From positions 1 through 23,136 of the forward strand of contig JAITLA010000078.1 of NCBI GenBank assembly GCA_031278145.1: 23,136 nucleotides of DNA. The letters are read 5' to 3'. This DNA comes from Eubacteriales Family XIII. Incertae Sedis bacterium (GTDB taxonomy: Bacteria > Bacillota_A > Clostridia > Peptostreptococcales > Anaerovoracaceae). A program made the position numbers and the translations under genes. Below are positions 1-7,218 of the stretch, piece by piece. The notes beneath the pieces were generated by a model, which saw nothing but the letters and a program-made list of their open reading frames with translations, made no database searches and was not told where the DNA came from. Each line of letters begins with the position of its first letter. The first letter of the stretch is position 1.

Positions 1-1
1 A

Positions 2-403
2 TTGGGTTCCGGCGTTCGGAATTTGTACAAGTACACAAAGATTTATTCGGGCGGTGAGCCTGAACTTATCGAAGGTGACGTGTTTAGGACGCGTGTGCCG
101 ATTGAATTGGCGGACATGGAATTATCGGACATTGAAATATTCGACAAGATGTCCGATAACGACAAGATGTCCGATAAAATGTCCGACAAAATGTCCGATA
201 ACGATAAGATGTCCGATAAAAGGTATCGCGACGCGCTTCTCGCGTACCTTGCCGCCAATGGCGAAATCGGTGCGGCGGAAGCGGCGGAGATTATCGGGCG
301 CACCGGCAAAACCGCTCGGCGCGTGTTGCTTCAACTCGTTGACGAGGGTGTTGTCGCGGCGACCGGGGCGAACCGCAATCGCAAGTATAAATTAAAGCGA
401 TAG
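2..403 (+). CDS. C-terminal part of an AlbA-type ATP-binding transcriptional regulator (5' truncated)
   Basis: The frame is open at the window edge, so only the last ~133 residues are seen; the TTG at position 2 is not a credible start. The opening residues (GSGVRNLYKYTKIYSGGEPELIEGDVF) match, from memory, the end of the ATPase-like domain in the AlbA_2/COG2865 'ATP-dependent DNA helicase-like regulator' family. Residues 48-73 form a low-complexity linker of DKMSDN/DKMSDK units, encoded by near-identical 12- and 18-bp DNA repeats (143-220). The last ~60 residues (RYRDALLAYLAANGEIGAAEAAEIIGRTGKTARRVLLQLVDEG) look like a winged helix that probably binds DNA. This repeat linker plus winged helix layout is common in Bacillota members of the family. 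Its target is unknown and nothing ties it to the catabolic genes downstream. Confidence 0.72.
   Translation: MGSGVRNLYKYTKIYSGGEPELIEGDVFRTRVPIELADMELSDIEIFDKMSDNDKMSDKMSDKMSDNDKMSDKRYRDALLAYLAANGEIGAAEAAEIIGRTGKTARRVLLQLVDEGVVAATGANRNRKYKLKR
143..220 (+). repeat. In-frame tandem minisatellite coding for the DKMSD linker
   Basis: The core AAGATGTCCGATAA or AAAATGTCCGA(T/C) recurs five times with 12-, 15- or 18-bp spacing, giving KMSD(N/K) units. The copies are almost identical at DNA level, which suggests recent slippage and possible length variation between strains. The unit lengths are multiples of three, so changes would keep the frame. Confidence 0.85.
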
Positions 404-450
404 TTTTATATGAGGCCACTGAAAAAGTCGGCATTGGGCGCAGAACATAT

Positions 451-552
451 GGGGACGGTTCATTTGTGTAACACATACAATGTTGGAATTGCGCGATTTA
501 CCGGCACGGGCCACAGTGCCAAACCTGCCCAATACACAAAAGAACCGTCCCC
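451..552. mobile_element. MITE-like element with 19-bp terminal inverted repeats
   Basis: A 102-bp segment is bounded by GGGGACGGTTCATTTGTGT (451-469) and its inverse ACACAAAAGAACCGTCCCC (534-552), with one mismatch in 19 bp. The interior has no gene but can form smaller hairpins (TGTGT-A-ACACA at 465-475; GGCAC/GTGCC at 503-520). Similar GGGGACGGTTC termini are familiar from short palindromic elements linked to IS200-like/REP transposases in many bacteria; that link is from memory. No clear target-site duplication is visible. No transposase is present, so it would have to move in trans. Confidence 0.6.
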
Positions 553-571
553 GTGTGTACTTTGTCAGTGA

Positions 572-653
572 CCGCCTCTACAGGCGGCGGGTTCCGGCTT
601 CACAATTGAAGTGCGCCTTTGGCGCTTCAATTGTGGACGGAGCCAAAATTGAA
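572..653 (+). repeat. Dispersed hairpin repeat, left copy
   Basis: Two units lie next to each other. Unit A (572-605) holds CCGCCT-CTAC-AGGCGG followed by GGGTTCCGGCTTCACAA, resembling the right-end palindrome of IS200/IS605-type elements. Unit B (603-653) is CAATTGAAG..GCGCC-TTT-GGCGC..TTCAATT followed by GGACGGAGCCAAAATTGAA. The same two units recur at 20393-20531 in the same orientation, unit A with one mismatch in 34 bp and unit B with one in 51 bp, but there they are 54 bp apart. The two copies bracket the catabolic gene block. Confidence 0.8.
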
Positions 654-658
654 GGTTG

Positions 659-688
659 CCACTCAAAAATATCGCGGCGTTTGAGTGG
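659..688. repeat. Perfect 9-bp inverted repeat
   Basis: CCACTCAAA (659-667) and TTTGAGTGG (680-688) form a 9-bp stem with a 12-nt loop right after the dispersed repeat. No U-tract follows on the plus strand, so it is not a typical terminator. It may be part of the same repeat remnant, although it is not present after the right-hand copy. Confidence 0.5.
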
Positions 689-774
689 TTTCGATTGAAC
701 CTTTGAGCAGTAACATTTGGAATAATTCTCACTTCTCTCCAAGAAAAAATGATTGACAAAATGATCACAAAAAA

Positions 775-820
775 ACCGTGACAATTATAAACGCATGGTT
801 TATAATAATGATATCACGGT
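775..820. promoter_or_regulatory. Nested dyad operator over the lysR1 promoter
   Basis: The inner arms ATTATAAAC (784-792) and GTTTATAAT (798-806) are perfect inverted repeats around GCATG. Outer arms ACCGTGA (775-781) and TCACGGT (814-820) also match. The inner dyad covers the -10 box. This fits a LysR-type autoregulatory site, but the protein that binds it is inferred. Confidence 0.5.
778..806 (+). promoter_or_regulatory. Predicted sigma-70 promoter for lysR1
   Basis: GTGACA (778-783) and TATAAT (801-806) are separated by exactly 17 bp and point at the LysR gene starting at 959. The -10 is a perfect consensus and the -35 matches in 5 of 6 positions. The leader would be about 145 nt. The -10 overlaps a perfect dyad, which suggests autoregulation. 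Confidence 0.55.
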
Positions 821-849
821 GTTGTTTCTTTGTAAAATTCCTCTTTCTT

Positions 850-873
850 ATTACAGTTATAACAAATTGTAAT
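850..873. promoter_or_regulatory. Second LysR-box-like dyad upstream of lysR1
   Basis: ATTACA (850-855) and TGTAAT (868-873) flank a 12-bp centre that contains the palindrome GTTATAAC (856-863). The spacing resembles the T-N11-A form of LysR sites. It lies in the predicted leader, about 85 bp before the start codon. Confidence 0.35.
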
Positions 874-958
874 ATAACAACGGATTCCAAGAGATTGCAA
901 GTTCATTGACAAACGCATTACGTTCGCCATTACGGTTCAAGGGGAGTCTCGTTATAAG

Positions 959-1888
959 ATGACAATCAATCAACTTGAATATTTCCTCACGCTGTCCCGC
1001 ACACTGAACTACACAAAGGCATCGAAGCTGCTGCACCTTACGCAGCCGCACCTGAGCAAGACCATCATGGCGCTTGAACAGGACATCGGCGCCAGACTTT
1101 TCATGCGCAACAAGCGCGACGTCCGGCTGACCCAGGCGGGAGAGGTTTTCTACGCCGAAATAGACAGTCTGCTCAGCCGCTTCAACAACGCCGTCGCCAA
1201 GACCAAGGAGGCCTCCGAAGGCTTCTACGGCGCGGTGAAAGTGGGCTTCCTCGGCACGGCCATGGCGCGGCTGCTTCCGACGATCATAAACCGCTTTCAG
1301 AAACTCCACCCAAACATATCGCTGAACCTCTTCGATTACACCTACTCCTCGCTGCAGGACACGTTCTATGCCGACAAGCTTGACGTCGCGATACTCCCGG
1401 ATCGCGAGCTCGACGATGCCGGCGGACTTGAAAAGAAGTTCCTGATCGCCGACGACATGTGCGTTGCCGTAAACGGCGAGCACCCTTACGCGCATTGCGA
1501 GTACGTGGAACTGTACGACATGAAATGCGAACCCTTTATCATCATGGATCCGAAGGTGTCCGTCCGCGACAGCAACATGGTCACGACCATCTGCCTCGAG
1601 CAGAACTTCCTCCCCAAGATAGTGATGGAATCGAACACCCTGACCAATCTGCTGATGATGGTCGAATGCAAGATGGGCATATCCATACTCGCCAAACACA
1701 TGTCGCATATGGCAACCGAAAACGTCAAATTCCCGAAGATACTCGGTTACGAAAACTACTTCAAGCTGGTGTGCGCGTGGAAGAAGAACAAGAATCCCTG
1801 CGCCGAGCAGTTTGTGGACGTAGTCGCGGTCTGCTGCGATGAGTTACGCGAACGCCGAGGGGGGAGCGTTCGCGTCTCAACCATCTAG
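959..1888 (+). CDS. LysR-family transcriptional regulator 1
   Basis: A 309-residue protein with the usual LysR layout. An N-terminal winged helix-turn-helix spans about residues 1-60 (INQLEYFLTLSRTLNYTKASKLLHLTQPHLSKTIMALEQDIGARLF), followed by a linker helix and a two-lobe effector domain (VKVGFLGTAMARLLPTIINRF; DKLDVAILPD; MGISILAKH). The ATG at 959 follows AAGGGGAG at 939-946, a rather long gap. It ends only 28 bp from the convergent bthL gene. It has its own predicted promoter and operator. A role in sensing an aromatic intermediate of the gallate pathway is inferred from position only. Its helix-turn-helix is clearly more divergent from the other two LysR proteins of this window than they are from each other. 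The last codons are overlapped by a 10-bp inverted repeat. Confidence 0.93.
   Translation: MTINQLEYFLTLSRTLNYTKASKLLHLTQPHLSKTIMALEQDIGARLFMRNKRDVRLTQAGEVFYAEIDSLLSRFNNAVAKTKEASEGFYGAVKVGFLGTAMARLLPTIINRFQKLHPNISLNLFDYTYSSLQDTFYADKLDVAILPDRELDDAGGLEKKFLIADDMCVAVNGEHPYAHCEYVELYDMKCEPFIIMDPKVSVRDSNMVTTICLEQNFLPKIVMESNTLTNLLMMVECKMGISILAKHMSHMATENVKFPKILGYENYFKLVCAWKKNKNPCAEQFVDVVAVCCDELRERRGGSVRVSTI
1846..1875. terminator. 10-bp inverted repeat at the lysR1 3' end (possible shared terminator)
   Basis: ACGCGAACGC (1846-1855) and GCGTTCGCGT (1866-1875) form a perfect GC-rich stem around a 10-nt loop, inside the last codons of lysR1 and just past the end of the convergent bthL. No T-tract follows on either strand, so any termination would be weak or of a different type. 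Confidence 0.3.
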
Positions 1889-1916
1889 CGCCCGCCGAAA
1901 AGCAAGCCGTTTCCCG

Positions 1917-2723
1917 TCAGGCGCTTATCTCTCCGATGTTTACGGAGGCCCCGCTCACGTGCGCCGAGACGGTTTTCCTTTGGTCTATCCGCAGCGTATA
2001 CGCGCCGTCGTCAAGCCCGTCAAACTTGAATTCCCCGAAGCAGTCCGTGCGCTGCACGGCATCCGCGCCGTTTCCGGAAAGCTCGACTTCCGCATTCTCG
2101 AAGCAGTCTCCGTCCCGCAACGCGCCTCCGGCGATGAAGTTCTTCACGAAGCGATGCAGGTTCTTGTAATAAACCCTCGGTTTCGTCCCAAGCTCACCGC
2201 GGTAAGCGCTCAGGCCTTCCTCCGCGACGATCCGCGCCATCTCGCCGGGCTCGACGGCGTAGAAACGCAGGGCACCCGTGGGACAGCTGTGGACGCAACG
2301 CGGCATTGCCCAGCCCTCGTCAAGCAGGTGCGCGCACATCGTGCATTTTTGAGGCAGAGACTCCTCCTCGTTCCAGTATATTGCCCCGTATGGGCAGCTT
2401 TCCACGATTTCGGATCGATCCTTCGCCTTGTGGATGTCTATGTACACCACGCCGCGGGAATCGCGGGACACGCAGTCGGGATGCGCCTTTACGCAGGGCG
2501 CGTCCTCGCAGTGCTGGCAGAGCAGCGGCAGAAAGACCGCGTCTATCCGGCCGCCCGATCCGCGCTCGCGGCGCAGTATGTTCATCCAGCGATGCCCGTG
2601 CCGAGGCATGGCCTTCGTGTAAGGCGCCCAATCGTTGTCGACGTGCTCATCCTTGCATGCTATGAAACAGTTGTTGCAGTCGTGACAGAGCGCCACATCC
2701 ATGACGATGTAATTTTGTTTCAT
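1917..2723 (-). CDS. bthL: Pyrogallol-phloroglucinol transhydroxylase, iron-sulfur (beta/small) subunit
   Basis: The 268-residue protein closely resembles the small subunit of Pelobacter acidigallici pyrogallol hydroxytransferase, as recalled from memory, in both length and layout. Ferredoxin-type Cys motifs include CHDCNNCFIAC (Cys13/16/19/23), CQHCEDAPC (69/72/77), CPYGAIYW (110), CTMC (127/130) and CVHSC (143/147), enough for three [4Fe-4S] clusters. After about residue 198 comes a beta-rich Ig/transthyretin-like domain (GDCFENAEVELSG... CFGEFKFDGLDDGAYTLRID), a hallmark of this enzyme's small subunit. I start at the ATG at 2723, 9 nt after AGGAGG, not at the upstream in-frame codon at 2744, which precedes that site. 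The start overlaps the athL stop as ATGA, so the subunits are translationally coupled. It relays electrons for the Mo subunit in the cytoplasm; no signal peptide is seen. Confidence 0.93.
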   Translation of the reverse strand: MKQNYIVMDVALCHDCNNCFIACKDEHVDNDWAPYTKAMPRHGHRWMNILRRERGSGGRIDAVFLPLLCQHCEDAPCVKAHPDCVSRDSRGVVYIDIHKAKDRSEIVESCPYGAIYWNEEESLPQKCTMCAHLLDEGWAMPRCVHSCPTGALRFYAVEPGEMARIVAEEGLSAYRGELGTKPRVYYKNLHRFVKNFIAGGALRDGDCFENAEVELSGNGADAVQRTDCFGEFKFDGLDDGAYTLRIDQRKTVSAHVSGASVNIGEISA

Positions 2724-5323
2724 CCTTCGCCGCCTCCTTCCCATTTTTCAATCTCGATCAGAGCGTGCTCCGTGGCCATGCCGCAGGCGTACTTCGACAG
2801 GAAGCGCCCCGGCGTCAATATGTTGATGCAACCCCCTCTGTCCGCCGACGCGCCCGGCTCGCCGAGCGGCCGGTACTCTGCGGAGGACTCGTAACAATGA
2901 CAGGTTCCCTTTGGCACGCGCTGCGTCAGCTGCGCCGCGAATATCACCTCGCCGCGCTCGTTATACGCCCTGATAAGGTCGTTTTCCTCTATGCCGCGCT
3001 CACTCGCGTCCTCCGGATTCATGCGCATGATCCAGTAGTGGTACCCGTTCACCAAGATCCTATGATCCTTTATATCGTTCATGAAGGCGTCCTTGCCGTC
3101 GCCCATCGTGTGAAAACTGAAACGCGGATGCGGCGTCAGAACCGCGAGCGGATAGCGTTTGAAGCGCTCCGTGTGGTGGCCCTCCCACGAATGTTGGTAT
3201 ACCGGCATGAGCGGCCTCTCGGTGTCGTCCGTGTCGTAGTGACCGAAGCGCTTCAGGCTGTTGGACACGAACTCTATCTTGCCCGACTGGGTTTGCAAGC
3301 CCTTCAGTCCAAGCGTGTCGCCGGGCCGCAGGTGGGATATCCAGCCCCGCGTATCCTGCTCTCGGTCCTCCGCAAACCAGCGGAAGGCCGGCGCGCCGGG
3401 GGCCTTTTCGTCGACGGGCACAACATAATAGCCCTTTTTTATAAAGTCCTCCCAGGCAATCTTCTTGGGCAGATCCGAGGCGAAAAACATCTGCCGCACC
3501 CATTCCAGATCCGTCTTGCCCTCCGAGAACACGCCGCCCACGCCCAGTCTCCGGCATATGGCGTCGAATATGTCATAATCCGATTTGGACTCGCCGAGCG
3601 GCTCTATGCACTTCATCTGGAAGGCGATGATCCTGTGGTTGGCCTGATTGTGGGAATCCGGATTGTAGCCCGAGTTTGAGGCCCACTCCCCTATGTCCCA
3701 GCGCTCCCAGTTGGTGCAGGCGGGGAGAATCACATCCGCGAAGGGAACCTCCCCCTCAAACCATATCGACTGGCTGACGACAAAGGGCAGCCGCTTCGTC
3801 CTGTACATGCGGGCGTAACGGTTGGTTTCGCCCATGGTTCCTATGTGCGGCCCGCCGTACTTGTAGAGTATCTGCATCCGCGCGTAGCCGTCGGCCGGAT
3901 AGTGGTATCTGTGGAACTGCTGCTCTATCGAGTCGCCCACAAAACCCCTGCCGCTCCACTCCACATAGTCGTCCATAATGCACTCGGGTATCCTGAGCCG
4001 CGGTATGTGCACGCCCGCAGCCGTGCTGAGGTTGGATGTGAGCGCCCTTGAGTTCACGCCGTCAAACATGCGGTAGGCCCATACCGCCCCCGCCGCCGAG
4101 TTCTGCGCGTCCCCGCATATGCCGCCGTCCGCGTAGCCCGGGAAATAGAAGTCCGAGTCCACGGGGACGCCCTGTGTCGTGCTGTAGATGTTTATGCCCG
4201 GCTTTCCCATGCCCTGCATGGCTATCAGCGCTATCATCATGCGCGCCCAGTCCATGCCGATGGGGCTGCGGCAGGCGCCGCCCCAGCCGCCCAGCCCGCC
4301 GGCCGCCAGCATCGTCTTGCGCTTCGCCCACGCGCGCGCCAGGGCGCGTATCTCGTGCGCCTTCAAATTGCATTCCTCGGCGGCCCACTCGGGCGTCTTC
4401 GGAACGCCGTCGGACTTGCCGAGTATGTACGCCGTCCATTCCTCAAAGCCGACGGTGCGCGACGCGACGTATTCCTTGTCGTATGTGCCCTCGTCCAGCC
4501 ACACGTAAGCGATTGCGGCCGCCAGCGCCGCGTCCGTGCCAAGACGGGGCGAGAACCACTTTCCCCCGTACAGCGCGTTCGTGTGATTGAAAAACGGGTC
4601 TATGAACACGAATTCGACGCCGAGGTCCTTGAGCCACTGCCTGCGCACCGTGCTTTCAAAGGCCCCGTATATGCCGTTGTTGGTCTCGGGATCGCTGGAC
4701 CAGAACACGATCATCTCGCAGTTCTTGAGGCAGTCCTCAAACAGATCCGTCTGCTCCGGGTTGCCGAGGCGCGAGCTCTGGCCCCACATGTGCGTGGCGC
4801 CCCAGTGCCAGCCCTCCCAGCTGTCGGGATTGTGATCCGCGTAGGTCATGCCCACCGCGTTCATGAAGCGGAACAGCGTGCTGTGCCTGTAGCCCACGGT
4901 CCCCCACAGATGGTGCGAGCTCGGCTCTATGATCATGGCGCCGGGACCGTACTCGCGCTTTACGCGCGCTATCTCGCCGCACACGATGTCGAGCGCCTCA
5001 TCCCAGCCGATGCGCATGTAGCCGGATTCGCCGCGCTTCTCCTCGTTTCGCTCGCCGTGCGGATCGAAATCCACGCGCTTCATCGGATAGAGGTTGCGGC
5101 GCGAGGAATGCACCATGGCCTTGTAGCCCGCCGTGACGGGTGTGTAGGTGGTCTTTCTCGGCGGCGAGAACTTCCGCCCTCGTGCCTCGATCACCCACGA
5201 GGCCGCGTCGGCGTCGGTCAGATCGATTGGGGTAACGCGAACGATCTTGTTCTTTTCCTCGTCTACGTAGACATAACAGGGCCCTCCCGTCGTCATCTGC
5301 GTCTTCCTTGAAAGTGTTCCCAT
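2720..5323 (-). CDS. athL: Pyrogallol-phloroglucinol transhydroxylase, molybdopterin (alpha/large) subunit
   Basis: A 867-residue DMSO-reductase-family protein that binds bis-MGD molybdenum and, with BthL, converts pyrogallol to phloroglucinol using 1,2,3,5-tetrahydroxybenzene as co-substrate (EC 1.97.1.2). It aligns from memory with the Pelobacter acidigallici enzyme over its full length. The active-site stretch YADHNPDSWEGWHWG is present with Asp167, Ser168 (Mo ligand position) and Trp169, plus His137 in PSSHHLWG and Tyr397 in FYFPGYADGG; these correspond to Pelobacter His144, Asp174, Ser175, Trp176 and Tyr404 with a constant offset of 7. There is no N-terminal Fe-S Cys motif and no Tat signal, as in the known cytoplasmic enzyme. 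I chose the ATG at 5323 because AGGAG lies 6 nt upstream and MGTLSRK..TGGP matches the family N-terminus. A promoter lies about 150 bp upstream. Confidence 0.95.
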   Translation of the reverse strand: MGTLSRKTQMTTGGPCYVYVDEEKNKIVRVTPIDLTDADAASWVIEARGRKFSPPRKTTYTPVTAGYKAMVHSSRRNLYPMKRVDFDPHGERNEEKRGESGYMRIGWDEALDIVCGEIARVKREYGPGAMIIEPSSHHLWGTVGYRHSTLFRFMNAVGMTYADHNPDSWEGWHWGATHMWGQSSRLGNPEQTDLFEDCLKNCEMIVFWSSDPETNNGIYGAFESTVRRQWLKDLGVEFVFIDPFFNHTNALYGGKWFSPRLGTDAALAAAIAYVWLDEGTYDKEYVASRTVGFEEWTAYILGKSDGVPKTPEWAAEECNLKAHEIRALARAWAKRKTMLAAGGLGGWGGACRSPIGMDWARMMIALIAMQGMGKPGINIYSTTQGVPVDSDFYFPGYADGGICGDAQNSAAGAVWAYRMFDGVNSRALTSNLSTAAGVHIPRLRIPECIMDDYVEWSGRGFVGDSIEQQFHRYHYPADGYARMQILYKYGGPHIGTMGETNRYARMYRTKRLPFVVSQSIWFEGEVPFADVILPACTNWERWDIGEWASNSGYNPDSHNQANHRIIAFQMKCIEPLGESKSDYDIFDAICRRLGVGGVFSEGKTDLEWVRQMFFASDLPKKIAWEDFIKKGYYVVPVDEKAPGAPAFRWFAEDREQDTRGWISHLRPGDTLGLKGLQTQSGKIEFVSNSLKRFGHYDTDDTERPLMPVYQHSWEGHHTERFKRYPLAVLTPHPRFSFHTMGDGKDAFMNDIKDHRILVNGYHYWIMRMNPEDASERGIEENDLIRAYNERGEVIFAAQLTQRVPKGTCHCYESSAEYRPLGEPGASADRGGCINILTPGRFLSKYACGMATEHALIEIEKWEGGGEG

Positions 5324-5389
5324 AACCGTCTCCTTTCTGCATCCGGAAAGCCTCACGCCGGAACAATGGCGATTCCGCTTCCGCAAACG

Positions 5390-5462
5390 GCGACCCGCGG
5401 GTCGCTCGACAATCGGCCGCGCTCAATTGTCGGACGGACTTGAAGCGGCTTGCCGGCCGCTT
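5390..5462. promoter_or_regulatory. Structured leader of the athL-bthL transcript
   Basis: Three stem-loops occur in tandem in the predicted ~145-nt leader: the perfect palindrome GCGACCCGCGGGTCGC (5390-5405), CGACAAT/ATTGTCG (5407-5413 and 5426-5432), and AAGCGGC/GCCGCTT (5443-5449 and 5456-5462). They may have a regulatory role, but I cannot match them to a named RNA family by eye. Confidence 0.35.
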
Positions 5463-5472
5463 TTCACCTTGA

Positions 5473-5501
5473 ATGATATACGCGAATCCTCGAAATGTAA
5501 A
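5473..5501 (-). promoter_or_regulatory. Predicted sigma-70 promoter for athL-bthL
   Basis: Read on the minus strand, TTTACA (5501-5496) and TATCAT (5478-5473) are each 5/6 matches to consensus with a 17-bp spacer. It points at athL. Confidence 0.55.
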
Positions 5502-5502
5502 A

Positions 5503-5529
5503 TGTGTTATTTGGATTGTGTTATCAACA
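5503..5529. promoter_or_regulatory. Direct repeats and dyad upstream of the athL -35 box
   Basis: TGTGTTAT occurs at 5503-5510 and again at 5517-5524, a 14-bp period, directly upstream (in the minus direction) of the predicted -35 element. TGTT-ATC-AACA (5519-5529) is an inverted repeat overlapping the second copy. This placement suits an activator such as one of the LysR proteins here; which one binds is not known. Confidence 0.4.
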
Positions 5530-5817
5530 TTTTCGATATATTACAGGAAGGAAAACCCGAACCCGGGCCTGCGAAAAGCGGCAATCGCATCCCAAAACCC
5601 GCTTGATTTCAAGCTTTGCGCGAACAAAAAAACAAAGGCCGCACGCGATGCGCCGCCGCCTTGGCGTCGTTTGTCCGGACCACAAGAGAGCCTTTGCGCT
5701 TATGATTATTCTTTATGGTGTTATCGAAAAAAACGATTCGTGGAAGAGGAACGCGGTGGGAAGGACGGCGGGCCATGGCGAGACGCGGCGGGAGGCGACG
5801 CGGGACGCAAGCAAGCC
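5530..5817. other. Intergenic stretch with no recognised gene
   Basis: Between the athL control elements and the end of lysR2 there are ~290 bp without a credible reading frame. A small palindrome GCTTGA-TT-TCAAGC (5601-5614) is present. I see no convincing terminator for lysR2, so read-through into athL-bthL is possible. Confidence 0.5.
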
Positions 5818-6705
5818 CTACTCGGGCGGCGCCACTCCAAGCTCGGCCAAGAAAAGGCGCGCGCAGGGGTTGGTGTTCGTCTTGTTCCACGACACGCCAA
5901 ACACGTGGTTCGCGTCCTCGCAATCGATATCCAGAAACTTGAGCGAAGGGCTTACGAACTCCCGCCAACATTCCGGCAGGATGGTCATGCCCATGCCTAT
6001 CTCGACAAGCATGTTCACGGTGCGCTCGTCGTTTATATCGTCGATAACCCTTGGCGTGAACCCGGCGATGGCGTACAGGTGCATCGACATATCGTAAAGC
6101 CCCGGATTTGACCGGCGGTTCATCAGGATCAGAGGCTCCTTCCGAAACCGCTCCAGATCCGTGCAGCCAAGCCCCGCCAAGGGATGCTCCCGATGAACGA
6201 CGATTTTAAGCGCGTCGCCGTAGAGCGGCCGCCAGTGGGCCCGGTCCCGGTTCACCGTGGCCTCTCGCGCGAAGCCTATGTCGAGATCGCCGTTTTCAAC
6301 CTGCCTCGCAATGTGTATGTCCGTATATGAGTTGTAGCTTACGTAAATTTGGGGGTATTTCTTGGAAAAATTCTTGAATTTGTCCATCATGGGATGTATG
6401 ACGGGAACGAATACGTAGCCCAGCTTGAGATCCCCGACGATGCCCCGCGCCATGTGCAGGACGCGCGTCACCGCGTCCCTCTCCATCGCCACGATCCTGT
6501 AGGCGTCGTCGAGCAACGCGAGGCCCTGCGGGGTCAGCGTTATGGATTGCTTGTTTCTGACAAACAGCTTGGTCTGCAGTTCTTTTTCGAGTTCGGCTAT
6601 GTTATGGCTCACCGCCGACTGGACAATGTGAAGCTTCTTCGCCGCGTCGGTAAAGCTGAGCCGTTCCGCCACCGTTATGAAACAATGTATCTGGCGCATC
6701 TCCAT
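5818..6705 (-). CDS. LysR-family transcriptional regulator 2, last gene of the gallate uptake/decarboxylation operon
   Basis: A 295-residue LysR protein. The winged helix spans about residues 3-62 (MRQIHCFITVAERLSFTDAAKKLHIVQSAVSHNIAELEKELQTKLF) and the effector domain includes DLKLGYVFVPVIHPMMDKF, GDLDIGFAR and VEIGMGMTILPECW. The ATG at 6705 follows AGAGGGG; the longer open frame to 6750 has no ribosome binding site. It sits 93 bp after lpdD on the same strand with no clear promoter between, so it is probably co-transcribed with dctMPQ-lpdCBD and lies just upstream of athL. It is the best candidate regulator of both transcripts, sensing gallate or pyrogallol; this is inferred from position. 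It closely resembles LysR 3 in the DNA-binding helix (SAVSHNI). Confidence 0.93.
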   Translation of the reverse strand: MEMRQIHCFITVAERLSFTDAAKKLHIVQSAVSHNIAELEKELQTKLFVRNKQSITLTPQGLALLDDAYRIVAMERDAVTRVLHMARGIVGDLKLGYVFVPVIHPMMDKFKNFSKKYPQIYVSYNSYTDIHIARQVENGDLDIGFAREATVNRDRAHWRPLYGDALKIVVHREHPLAGLGCTDLERFRKEPLILMNRRSNPGLYDMSMHLYAIAGFTPRVIDDINDERTVNMLVEIGMGMTILPECWREFVSPSLKFLDIDCEDANHVFGVSWNKTNTNPCARLFLAELGVAPPE

Positions 6706-6798
6706 GAACAAAGCCCCTCTCGCAATCCTGTCTGTATGCAAACGCCGCAACGAAGAGAGGCAACGCGCATGAAAACCGCCCGTACCGGTGCGCGTCTT

Positions 6799-7218
6799 TC
6801 AGTCCCGCCCGCCACGCCGCGCGGCATCCCATTCCGCGAGCGCCCTTTTCAACAGCCTTTCGGACAGCCGCAGGAAGGTTTCCACGTCCTCCGGCCTCGC
6901 GCCGTCCAGATGGATGCCGGCCGACGCGACGGCGACGCACGCAAACTTCTCGCAAAACGCCTCCGCGAACATCACAGCCGGCCCGTCGTCTTTATGGCCG
7001 AGAAGGTTGTACACCGACGTGGTGCAGGATGCCCTTCCGGAGCCGTCAAGACTTTCACGCGGCAGACTTACGGCCACGCCGCCGATGTGAGACCGCTCCC
7101 CGCCGCCTATATACAGCTGAACGTCGTCCCCCGCAGCGCAGATCAGAAGCTCGACGCGGAGGGGCGCTTCGCCCTCGGACAGGCGCAGCGCGCGAGGGCT
7201 TTCACCGCGCCCGCTCAT
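6799..7218 (-). CDS. lpdD: LpdD-like prenylated flavin chaperone / gallate decarboxylase accessory protein
   Basis: A 139-residue protein recognised as LpdD-like from the pattern IGGGERSHIGGVAVSLPRES, then SVYNLLGHKDDGPAVMFAEAF and VAVASAGIHLDGARPEDVETFLRLSERLL. In Lactiplantibacillus plantarum LpdD accompanies gallate decarboxylase LpdC and flavin prenyltransferase LpdB; the family has been described as a prenylated-flavin chaperone, so it probably helps deliver or mature prFMN for LpdC. I chose the ATG at 7218 because the resulting protein fits the family, though its ribosome binding site (TGGGGG) is modest; an in-frame frame extends upstream to 7308 inside ubiX. It overlaps the end of lpdB by 17 bp, which implies coupled translation. 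The identification is from memory of family motifs. Confidence 0.75.
   Translation of the reverse strand: MSGRGESPRALRLSEGEAPLRVELLICAAGDDVQLYIGGGERSHIGGVAVSLPRESLDGSGRASCTTSVYNLLGHKDDGPAVMFAEAFCEKFACVAVASAGIHLDGARPEDVETFLRLSERLLKRALAEWDAARRGGRD

Noticed and set aside
480..698. Small plus-strand frame of 72 codons across the MITE and repeat unit
   Set aside because: It spans two unrelated non-coding elements, lacks a ribosome binding site, and its sequence simply reads through the hairpins.
404..700. CRISPR array or tRNA in the repeat-rich left intergenic region
   Set aside because: Repeats are inverted or single, not regularly spaced direct repeats, and no cloverleaf with a CCA-type acceptor stem is visible.
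857..1708. 283-codon minus-strand frame opposite lysR1
   Set aside because: Antisense composition, no motif, and the plus-strand LysR protein is complete.
4355..5311. 318-codon plus-strand frame, and the similar ones at 1839-2894 and 2765-3679, opposite the transhydroxylase genes
   Set aside because: They are shadows of athL and bthL, which match known proteins end to end.
5324..5470. Possible molybdenum cofactor riboswitch before athL
   Set aside because: Hairpins are present, but I cannot align them by eye with the known Moco motif, so I list only a structured leader.
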